Shown one piece after another: positions 45,701 to 57,700 of a DNA stretch of 64,000 nucleotides. Source of the stretch: Watersipora subatra (lineage: Eukaryota; Bryozoa; Gymnolaemata; Cheilostomatida; Watersiporidae); NCBI RefSeq assembly GCF_963576615.1, contig NC_088717.1, forward strand, positions 23,277,344 through 23,341,343, given 5' to 3'. A program made the position numbers and the translations under genes. Position 1 is the stretch's first letter; each line of letters starts with the position of its first letter. Below the pieces are notes generated by a model. The model did no database searches. It was not told the origin of the DNA and saw only the letters and a program-made list of their open reading frames with translations.

Positions 45701-48700
45701 ATCACTAAGTGACATCAAGGGGATAATAAATCACATAGGTGCCAGTGGTCTGCCAGCACTATATGAATGAGTCACTAAGTGGCATCAAGGGGATAATAAA
45801 TCACGTAGGTGATATTCTGATCCATTCAAAGAGTTCTCAATTAGATTGCTCACTCAGACATAGCTCTCATATACAGTCATCGAGAAAGAGAGACTCGTAG
45901 TAGCCTGAGCCTGTAACAGATGCAATCAGTACTTACACAGATGAATGTTCACTGTAGAGGTGGTCCACAAGCCTCTAGTCACACTGTTAAATTTAAAGAA
46001 TCTTGCTGACATACCGGCCTGAGTTTTTCGATTTCTTCTGATGGAGTACTCTTCCGCATTACCTATGTTCCAGGGTCGAAACACCATATAGCAGAGTGAC
46101 TTACTGTTGGGCACGAGTACGTCTTGGCCAACGAGTTTAGAATTTTTGTTTTGGAATTAGAATCAAAATAGTATTTAGAATTTGTTTAGAATTTTTCGAG
46201 TAGCTGGTAGTGCTTAGCATGAGTACTTTTTGGCTAATGGGTTTTTCGGGGATCGAGTTTGTTGATACGGTTTTTACATCTAAAATTTCCAAACATCGGG
46301 CATATCTTAAAATTTACAATGCAAGTGGGTTGTTTATTTACAATTAACAGGCGGGTTATTAAACAGTGCTTAGAGGGCAGGGCGCAATAGACCGAGTTTT
46401 TTCCACTCTACTCGAAGGATTCGTGTACCAAAACCTGAACTCGCAAATAAAAATCCGAACCCGCAAGATCGAAATGCTCAAAGTTTCTATTACCTGAGAC
46501 TCGAGAGAAGATGAACCTGCGAGGTCAATGACTTTTATTACCCGTGCCCAGCTCTATAGCAGACTACCGAGATCCAATGGAGCACTGCCTACTGTCAGTG
46601 ATGTGCAGCTCATTGAAAGAATGGAGTACTTCAAAAAGGTGTTCATACCAAAGTACTCATCTGTGAATCACATGTATGAAGCTCAGAATGATGAGCCAAT
46701 CCTGCAAAAGGTAATAGAATTATGTCAGCACTGCTGGCTAACCTGCAAAAGTTAACATTCATCACTTGCACTTTATTTTAATCATCAGAGCCATATGACT
46801 GTAGATAAGAAAGTGTCGCTCTATGATGGGGAGCTTGTGATACCTGGCGGTCTTCAGCTCGAGATGATCAATTTTGTACATGAGGGCTATCAGGGCATAG
46901 TGAGATATAGAGCGTGAGCAAGGCGAGATATGTGGTATCCAGGCATAGAATTTGAGGCCATAGGCAGTGGAGATATAGAAGCGGTAGTTCGTCAATGCAA
47001 CGTCTCCCCACTCTAAAAAGACACTGGCACTCAGTTCCTTTCCTGATTGTCCTTGGGAAAGTCTCGGGATGGATCTCTTTGAATAAAACTTGAAGGTCTG
47101 CCTTCTTATTGTAGACTGCTTCAGTCATTAGATTGAGGTTCATGAAACCACTGAGAACCAGACTTCATCTAACACAGTAGCCATCTTAGACAAAGTCTTT
47201 GCATCACAAGGGTTCCCAGACTATGGGAACTAGTATCAGACAATGGTCCTCAGTTTGCATTGTAAGGGTTTGAGTGGTATGCAAGAGACAACAATTTTAC
47301 ACGCATTACCTCGTCACCCCGCTATCCGGGGCTGGCGGGGAGACAGAACATACAGTTGGCACCATGAAACTCCTCATGATTAAAACGGGAAACCTCTCTA
47401 CAGTTCTGCTGAATTCTTGATCAACCCTTCTGTAAAATGAGTATCCTCCCTCACATTTCTGATGAGCCGAAGTCTCAAGAACCGCATGCCTATTCCTCCA
47501 GATCATCTTGTGCCTACTTTTGCCAATCAACAAAAGATTTGCAGCTGTGTGAATGACAAGCACAAGTATGCAGTCAGTTGAGCATCACAATTAATGTCGT
47601 CATGCTAGAGACCTTCCAAAGGTAAACCAGGTTAACAAGTATACATCCTGGATCAGAAGACCACAACAGGTAGCTCTTCATTCCTACAATATAACCAGTG
47701 AAGCAGACCACACAATATGCCGCACTAGATCAGTCATTATCCTAATGACAGCCCCTCGGACACTAAGCTGATCACACCAGCTAAACCACAGCATAGATAT
47801 ACCTAAAAAGAAACAAGACATTCAGTCACTGAACATCAACAGTAGATCGCGACGTGATCCCAATCCACCACCATTTCTTGGGAAAAACTACCAAACATTC
47901 CTAGGATAATCATGACATATATACCCTGCGACATATTTTTTTGTTCCTAGGCAAATCTTTCTGATAATCATTTTCATTTTATCTCTTGCTTTTTCTGTAC
48001 ACAATTAAGTTGTATTTGCTGTATTTCAAATCCTAGAAAAGATGTAGTGTAACTTGGTGTAACTCATATTAAATCGTGTCTTTCCTTACACATGCTTATG
48101 TTACGTGTCACATTTTTCCTTAATAACCGGGTCATTCTGGGTGCGAGTTAAGTAAAATAAACTGCAAGTAAAACTAGAATTATTCTAGTCTGCCCCTACC
48201 ATTGCAGATCCAAACACAATAGTACAACATAAACATACAATAAATACATAAACATGTTTAATCTCACCTTTAAATGCTGATCTTGTTATAGATGTCATGT
48301 CGATAGAGACTTTTGCTGCCATTTGTACATTTTGCTGACTAATATTGCTATTCTAAACAAATTATGACTACTGATAATTGATGACCTCATCAGCGGTTTA
48401 TTGTTTCAGTGGAGTTGTCTTCCTGTGAAAATATTTTCGTAAATTATTGAAACTGCCCTTTTTCCTATAAAAATACATCCTATGGAGTGCCACTTTTTAT
48501 TAATAAGTCAGACAACTCCTCATGACATAGACTCAATGACATAGACTCAACATACAGATTTTCTATAATTTTTACTATAATCTTTGCTATAATAACAACC
48601 CTGTCCGTCTGGCCAAAGTCACGATGAGAGCATTTGAAAAAAGATTGCCCCACATGGGACTTGAACCCAAACATTTAAATTTGAAGCTAAGTATGTTACC

Positions 48701-51700
48701 AAAGCACCACTCGACCAATTTTCCACAACTAAGAATTATTGATGCACATCGCTATTATACATGATGATCTCTTACAGCGCAAGGAACTGCCAGCAGTATG
48801 ACATAATGTTGGGGCAAATATTTAGAACTTGAGTGTATTATAAGTGTTTGAACAAATCACAGTGAATACTAAGAGGAATATTTGCTACAACAATCTTGAC
48901 AAGCGAAGAAAATCTCTGAAACTGACATTGTGATATTTGTATGTGCAGGCATCAAGTGCTCCTTTGATCCTTATCGACTCATATTCCATATAAGAGTCGT
49001 CACTGAGAAAGATGGACACAGACAAATCTGTTACAGAGATAAAGAAGCAAACACTATCTGCAGCATGTTCCAAATGAGATATGACTTGTATATGAAAGGT
49101 GTGTAGGTCTGCCTATTACATACATCTATCGGCATAGTTCTGTTGACATTGGCATGGCTTTATTGACATAACTCTATTGATATGACTCTCTTGGCATGAC
49201 TCTATTGACATGACTCTATTGGTATGATTTGTTTCATAGAGTGCAGTAGATGTTTCTACGACGTAGATAACCTGTTCCACATTTGCGTTATATATACGTT
49301 TATAACGTTATATTAACTTTATATATAAACGCCTTCACTCACACTTGGTTGACGGTCCTTGAGGGGAGGGCACACCTTCAATGTCAATTTAAATTGATTT
49401 TTTTGCACTGCAACATCTATGGTGCAAAGGAAACAAATTTATGTCTAAAATAAAATAAAACAAGAATATGTCTTTACTATAATAAGAGCGATGTTTGTCT
49501 GTCCATCCGTCTTTCAGAGTTGAAGGTTAGGAGAAAACATCGCTTTCAACGAGATTCCAACTCGTGATATTCAGCTTGGCAGACCGACGCTGTAACTCCT
49601 GCACTAATCAATATCCTTTAGATATTTTTGAATAATCACGCAGCTATTTATTATCTGCGTGTCGTCATGGCACACTAGACCTGGACACTGTTATATAATA
49701 GACTAGCTGAATGCAGGTACACAGGTAATAAAATAATTACCCAATGAGTTTGAGTAACTTACCTGGTAAGCTAGTAGTCTACGATTTTACTGCAACGATA
49801 GAGGTGTTTTAAGCCAGCTTAATCATCGTTATGTTAATTGATCTTATGTTAATCGATAATCGATCCACTGCGTTAGTTAATAACCCCAAGCGCTTCAAGT
49901 GTGAGTATACATACAGTCATACTTCGACTTACGAGCTTAATGCGTTCCAAGACTGAGCTCGTATGTCAATTTACTCGCATGTTGGGGCAATTTATTTATA
50001 TATAGAACAATTAAATATATATTGATTGGTTTCCATACTTTAAAAAAATGCGAATAAAACCCTCAAAACAAGATATTGTAACAGAAAGAACATGTTGGTT
50101 ATTGTCCTAACTTACCACAAGCTTTTAAAAAGCAACAAATAAAATATAATGCAAGGAAATGTGATTAATTAAAATGTAAAATTAAATACATACAATAGCA
50201 GCTAACGCTAGCAATTGCCAGAGAGGGAGAGATCATAGGGAGTTATAGAGAGTTATCCTTCATTACAACAGTTGACTTTGATAAATTTGGATTTTAACAA
50301 AGTTTAAAAAGACAAACTTAGAAGCAAACCTAAAAGCAAACATTCATTTTTAACTTGGCGTAATTAAAGTTTCTTCGGCGTTCATACGGTAGTTTGAAGT
50401 TTCTCGCTGGTTAGCTAATTTTCCTTTGTTTCGCTTTCACGACTAGCCAGCCGTTTTAAGATAAGCCTATCTAAGGACGTTTGCCTTTGTCGCCCTTTCA
50501 ACATGTTGCGATTAGGATGAACACAGGTGTCGTCACAAACGGTTAATGTACGACCACTAGCCAATTTGTCCGAATGTTTATAGTTTTGATAGATAGCACC
50601 GGCCTTTTCACATAGCATCGTTCAGTTACGCTGTCACCGGCCAATTGTTGATCTTTTATCCAATGCCTGAGCAGTCTCTCCATCAGCGGTCGTGAAGATC
50701 GCTGCGCCGTTTAGAAACTATGGTTAGTCCTTTTGCGAACTAAATAAATGCCCAGTATATAATCATTCTGTTTGATAATTATGAATGTATTTCTGTCATA
50801 TTGCTGAGCTAGCTCAATCACGCATACACACTTCGCACATTTTTCAATAATTTTCCGTTTAATAATTGTTATCATTTGCTTTTTCTTTGCATTTCATTTT
50901 CATTTTACTGGCAAACTTTCGGTCTACGCACTGTACTTTTAATTCACATAATTCTGCACTGAAAATCGCGCACAAAAACACGGTACTAAAGTATAACCTG
51001 AGCAGTTGAAAAATACAGAGTGATGCTGTTCTCATAAAACACTTCCGTCATACTTGGCAACTGACTCACGTGCTCGTATCTCAAACATGGCTCGTATGTT
51101 AGTGCTAAAACTTGCTTAAAAGCTGGTTCGTATCTCAAGTTTCTCGTACGTTGGAGCACTCATAAGTTGAAGTATTACTGTTGAACTATTAACCTACATA
51201 ATTAATCGATGTAATGAGACTCATCACAATCATTCATCGCTATGGTTAGTTGATTGATCATAGTGTAGCGGTTTTGATAGCTGGCCTTCGGACTTGGAGG
51301 TTCCGAGATCAAATCCTCTGCGAAGCAAGTTTTTCATTTTTTTTAATATTATTATAATAATCTTTTCAATTGTTATAGTTTTTTGGATAAATTTTGTTTG
51401 TTTGCTCATTTATGCTCATGTATATTAGAATGTGTATTGTATGCATGTCAGCATGCTGGTTATACTACTTATCAGTGTTGCTGACTTACAGACTTTAATT
51501 TGACAACTTATATTTCTTGCATTCAACAGTCATATATAATTATAATATATATACTACATGTAAGTTAGTAGAGTAGGGCTAATAACAGCCATATATAATT
51601 ATAATATATATACTACATGTAAGTTGGTGGAGTAGGGCTAGTAGCAGTCATATATAATTATAATATATATACTACATGTAAGTTAGTGGAGTAGGGCTAG

Positions 51701-54700
51701 TAGCAGTCATATATAATTATAATATATATACTACATGTAAGTTAGTGGAGTAGAGCTAATAACAGCCATATATAATTATAATATATATACTACATGTAAG
51801 TTAGTGGAGTAGGGCTAATAGCAGTCATATATAATTATAATATATATACTACATGTAAGTTAGTGGAGTAGAGCTAATAACAGCCATATATAATTATAAT
51901 ATATATACTACATGTAAGTTAGTGGAGTAGAGCTAATAACAGCCATATATAATTATAATATATATACTACATGTAAGTTAGTGGAGTAGGGCTAATAGCA
52001 GTCATATATAATTATAATATATATACTACATGTAAGTTAGTGGAGTAGAGCTAATAACAGCCATATATAATTATAATATATATACTACATGTAAGTTAGT
52101 GGAGTAGGGCTAATAGCAGTCATATATAATTATAATATATATACTACATGTAAGTTAGTGGAGTAGAGCTAATAACAGCCATATATAATTATAATATATA
52201 TACTACATGTAAGTTAGTGGAGTAGGGCTAATAGCAGTCATATATAATTATAATATATATACTACATGTAAGTTAGTGGAGTAGAGCTAATAACAGCCAT
52301 ATATAATTATAATATATATACCACATGTAAGTTAGTGGAGTAGGGCTAATAGCAGTTTCATATAAAGTAGGAATAAGAACCAAAAACATAACAAGGCACT
52401 ATTAAATATTTAAGCACATTCTTCCTCGGTGTGATATTTATGTTAGCACAAATTTATTTATGTTATTCCTTAATGTGATCAAAGCTGTTGATCACGTGAA
52501 ATATAAATTTTAGCTTGATATTTTTTCAGTACTTTGCAGTCTTCATACTTTTGGATGAATGAAACAAAAAGAGACAAATACTCTTTTGATGCTTGCACTT
52601 GAGCTGATTACAATGCAAAGTTTGATGTCATTTATTGAAGCGAGTAGTAAGGTAAAACTACCAGTTAGAGTTGTCCCCTCACGATTAATCCTGTTTTAAG
52701 GTTTACTAAATATACCCATAGGTTCTAACTTCAAAGTTTTATACAGTTTATACAGTTTTATACAAAGTTTTGTACTACACATACAGTCACTTATCTCTAT
52801 CTCACTTGCTAATTCATGATAGTGGTGTGTTTATAGACTTGTTACACACACACACACACCAATACCAGGTTGTTTGTCAAAAACATTGGTTTTAGCAAAT
52901 TATGAAATTATCAAAAATATTTTTTTCTCAAAAATCATTATTTAAACGAACTTTAATCATTTGGATCATTTGAATTTTTTGTGTCGTTATGTATCCTTTC
53001 TTTGAGCAAAATATAGCGATGTGAATAACTGCACAAGTAGTATAAGTGCACATCGTTGTTTGTCAGATAACGCTGATTTTTCCAAAATTATGAAACAATA
53101 AAAAAACAGTGATTTTTTTTCGAAAAAAAATCATGATTTGACTCAACAATTGAAATCATTAATTGACAACCATTTAAATCAATTGATTTTTTCTTGCCAA
53201 TCCTGGCATGCCGCTACTTATTCTAAAGATGTGTCCTTCATGCTGAAATTGTTTACTCTATATATGTATACTCTATTGTTTAACCCTTTAGAACTTCTCT
53301 TTTAACCCGTTCAAATAAAAGGGCTGCGTTGTATTTTTCAAACACCTCAGAATGTTGAGAAAATAAATACTCTTTCACTGGCTAAATGAATGTCGTCTGA
53401 ACAACCTTTCGCAAAAATAGTGATAAACTTTTTACTGGATGCACGCCTATAAAAAGTTGTCCAAAGCATCGTAATTGCTAAAACGTTTTTCACATACGTC
53501 CAAGTATCAAGATCGCGTTACACAAGAAACTACTATTAGCCTAAAACAGTTACTAATTATTTCTGTGGTGTCACAATCCAAATGCAAAAACCTAAAGATT
53601 TGGAGTTAAAAACGGATACGAGAAGTACGGATACTTTGATACAAAAAGAAACGGCGAATGAATTAACTGTTAATTATGTAATCGAGTCATTATTATCTCA
53701 TTTGTGGACACTTTTCCTGATCACTTGCTATTACGGTTTCGTAAGGATTGCAAATATAAAATAGTGGTGGTCAAATAGAAGGGGCGTTAAATTAAAGGGT
53801 GGCGCTCTATTTTTCAACCCTTCTCCCCTTATACTGCTCAAATAGAGGTGGCATTCAAATAAAGGGGGTGTTCAAATGCAGGATTTATAGTATGTAAAAG
53901 CTGTACTTGTTCGGGTAACCATAGTAGTTAAGAGTTCAGGAGTTATCTTCTCTTGCAACAAAGTTCTTCAAAGCAAAAATGTAACTACAGTCAAACATGG
54001 ATAACTCGAACTTCAAGGGACCGAGCAAAAGTGTTCGAATTATCAGAGCATTCAAGTTATCAGAGCACTGTCACAAGTCCATATATTTACTTATTTATTA
54101 GTAGATACATGTACATATACAAACTATAATATAAATCAAAAGCACAAATGGCTTGTTTCAAATTAAATGCTTCTAATGTAAAGTTTAAAACGTTTTTATC
54201 AAAAAGTATAGAGATTTTTCTATCACTTGAGATTGGTTTGTTGTTTGAGGTGATGTTATTGCCAGGACGTTTTTCAGATTGACATTGGCAAAACTTGATC
54301 GTTGTTGAAATGCTCAAAAGAGAAGACATTTTTTTTTGGGGTTTTACCCACGATCAATTTTGCCGTTTTTTCTTGAAGTTTATGCAAAGATTATCTTACT
54401 TTACCTGGGATTCGTTAAGAGCAACACTCCGAGGCAGTTCAATTAGAAGTTTTACGAGGTTTTACGTACATTCTATATCACTTACGTTTTTTAATAGATA
54501 CTTATTGAATGTGCACACGTATTCTGTGTTTAAGTCAAACGATGAATAGCTTTTTGTAGCTCAGACGACGTATACGTTTAATTACAACATTTTTTAAGAC
54601 GTTTTAAATATTCAACATTCCGACGTTGATTCAACACGGAATCAACGTCGGAAAACTATTCATCACGGGCTAGCCGAGTCACGCACTCAAGGATTTTCGC

Positions 54701-57700
54701 CACGCACATGCAAAACAACATGCGATTTTTGTTTTGTATGTGCGTGGCGAAAATTCTTGCGCGCGTGACCCGGCTAGCCCGTGTTATTCATCGTATCGCA
54801 GTATAAATCAAATTTCACCAAACTTAGAAAAGTCGTTGACAAAAATATTTTGCCGATGGTGGTAATAACGACGCTTATGAATTACGAAAAGATGAAGTTT
54901 ACCTCTATGGCTTTGAATAAAGTGATTTTCTAAAGCGAAAACAACCGTTTCGGTAGCTGTTGGGCAAAAAAACAGTTCGAATTAACAGTGTTGAGTTTGA
55001 GTTATCTATAGCAATTTATCATTACGTGGGAACGGACCAAAGGAAATGTTCGAATTAACCATGTGTTCGAGCTATCCGTGGACGAGTTATCCATGTTTGA
55101 CTGTATTTTAAATGAACTGCGAAAGTGTGCAGAAACCACGTACAGTCATACCTCGACATATGAGTTTGATGTGTTCTGTTTGCTAATGGTACTGAGTTCT
55201 TGTGTCAATTTACTCGTGTGTCAAGCCACTATTTCCTATATAAAATAACTAAATACAACTTTATCTGTTACCATACTATAAAGAAACCGCATAAAACTGG
55301 ACATTGTGATGGAAAAATTTAATTTTAATTGTTGTAATTCAGTACTTACGCTAACAAAGTAATGAATACCTATTTAGTTGTTAAAATCTGAATTAAAATT
55401 TAAACGAAAGCTTGCAGAAACTGTGTACCATATTAGAAAATAGTCTTTAAAAATGTTTACTTCGCCATTTTAACATTGTCTTGCTTGATTTTTAGCCTAT
55501 CACCATCGTGTTGCTTTGGGAGTTGAGCTACAGGTGGCTGAGGCTATCGTGAAAGCAAACAAAGGCCTCACAATTGCTGGTAAAACTCTCCTGGAATGTC
55601 TGGATGATATGAAAGTCTACACTCACCTGCATGACGGAATCCTTTTTAAGGTACGGATTTACGAACAGCATTTAAAACACAATGGATTAGCTGGATTAGT
55701 GGATTAGCTGATGTCCTGATACTCCCTACTCATGCTGTGATATCTTGTGCTGTAGACATGGTATTTTACTGGAGCAACGCAACAATGTAAGTATTATTTG
55801 TAGAGGTCTATTGTAGACATCTAGGATGATACTAATGGTTGTGTATTTGTAGTATTACAGAGCTGATTGTCATCCGCATGTTTGGTGTCGGACACGGTGT
55901 CGCACAGCTCTGGTCGTTGGCGATTCTTTGTAACTGATTCAATATGATTGTTTTGGGATGACTGAAGGTAGTTGGTACTTCACAGTTAACAGTGTTAGTC
56001 GTGATAATTAGTACCTACATGTATGTACTTTTATGGCTTCTCTGCTTTCATCTCATTTACAGCAGAGTGCATAGTTATTGTGGATAGATGGTTTCATTTG
56101 CTCACTCCTGATTTTGCTTCAATTTATTCGCACTGGCTAGTAAGATAAGTTTTATATTGAGCTTTTCATTGGCCTTTCAATTCACGTGATAACACTACGT
56201 GACAAGACAACCAAACTGTAATGACTACGTCAGATAAATAAACAGATTCCAATCTACGGCGGCTTTTCGTTTTTGAGCTTTTAAGAGCTTGTAATAAAAT
56301 TCCCACATGTTTGGCACCTACAACACAACAGAGTAAAACATGGTGAATCTTTCGATACCAAATAACTGTAATGTGAATTTTGTTGCGAGTCAACCTTTAA
56401 CCTTAGTAACTATAAGTACCTACAATAACTTTATTGCATTTTGTGGGTATGATATGCAAGAAAATGTAACATCACAATGTATTACGTGCAGAGTTCTTAC
56501 CTTCGGGACAGAGGTGTAACAATGTAACTTGTAGCTCAGTAGTTAAGTGCGTGGTTAGAAACTTGTGGTGGCAATCTCCGTGAGTTGAAATCCAGCGGTA
56601 GCGAACTTTTCTTTCCAAGATTTAAATAGCTATAATTGGACAAGTAGACATCCGAACATTGAGATTTATATCTATATATTTGCATGTATATATATATATA
56701 TATATTTGAAAAATTATTGCGAAAAAAGTAAACTTTTAGTATTTGCGTTACAAATTTGTTTCGTGCGAAGCACTCCTCTCCATTAGTGTAGAGTTCTCTT
56801 TTTATATGCTTTTAATTAATATATATATATATATATCTATATATTTATATATATATATATATCTATATATTTATATATATATATATCTATATATATATAA
56901 ATCTCATTGTTTGTCCACCTGTACTTCTGTCAGTCCAGTTTTTTTTAGAATGAGAAATCCACTGCAAACTGGATTTGACCTCAAAACCTCCAGTTATGCG
57001 GACATCTATTCATCCAATACAACACACTGCCCAACCCTCTATACCGTGGAATAAATTTGTCACTTACTTGAAATACATACCAATCGTTCATGGCTTGTTG
57101 TACATGGCATGTTAAACACTGCAGCTAGCTTCATGTGTAAAGCCATAGCAAAAGGAAAATCCGTGAAGCCTTACCAGAAGAGAAATGCATACCCATAAGT
57201 GAAGAAAAATGTTTAAACTCGTATAGCCAACAAGACTATTGCAATCAGTAAAGACCTGTAGTGGGCAGTGCAGCAAGTACGGTATGAATTACACTGAAAT
57301 AAACACAGTAAACATAAATAGCACAGTACACAGAAAAGTGAATTTTCTGTACAAAAACCTTTTTTTGCTACCCATGCAACGCCGGGCATTCATCTAGGGC
57401 ATCTAGCTAGTCTATATATATAAATCTCAGTGTCTGCCTGTTCAGCTATAGGTATTAAAATCTTGGCATGAAAAGCTCACCGCGTGCGGGATTTGAACTC
57501 GTGGAGATTGCAACTGCAAGTTTCTAATGACGCATTTAACCACTGAGCTACACAGTCCTTAGAATTCTATTGTTTCAATCACATACCGTCAACCTTTTTC
57601 TCAATAACACACGTTAAATGACATATTAGTTGATACAATGCACCAACAGGCTACGATGTCTCTGTTATAAGATATTTTTGCCTAACTCTATGAAACACGA

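Larger units (their letters stand above)
44280..48200 (+). mobile_element. Degenerate Ty3/gypsy retrotransposon in gene B intron 5
   Basis: Pieces in normal gag-pol order on the plus strand: gag-like 44,300-44,590; protease-like about 44,880 ([13 protein letters not shown]); reverse transcriptase 45,430-45,830; RNase H end about 45,940-46,090 ([11 protein letters not shown]); integrase 46,560-47,350. Frameshifts and stops throughout. A 3' LTR-like tract may occupy about 48,040-48,200; no matching 5' LTR was found. A 460-bp hAT-like MITE and a 70-bp tandem duplication further disrupt it. It has the orientation of the host gene. Confidence 0.82.
53988..55103. mobile_element. pogo/Tc1-type non-autonomous element (CAGTCAAACATGGATAACTCG ends)
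   Basis: Inverted ends CAGTCAAACATGGATAACTC at both sides with TA duplications (53,986-53,987 and 55,104-55,105). About 1.1 kb. Contains a RepB segment (54,170-54,320) and a nested palindromic MITE (54,665-54,784); no transposase frame. Confidence 0.8.

Noticed and set aside
56530..56610. Functional tRNA gene
   Set aside because: A and B boxes are present but the cloverleaf does not close, and flanks show it is a SINE head; the same holds for 20.57, 39.85, 48.65, 49.57, 51.26, 57.5 and 59.1 kb.
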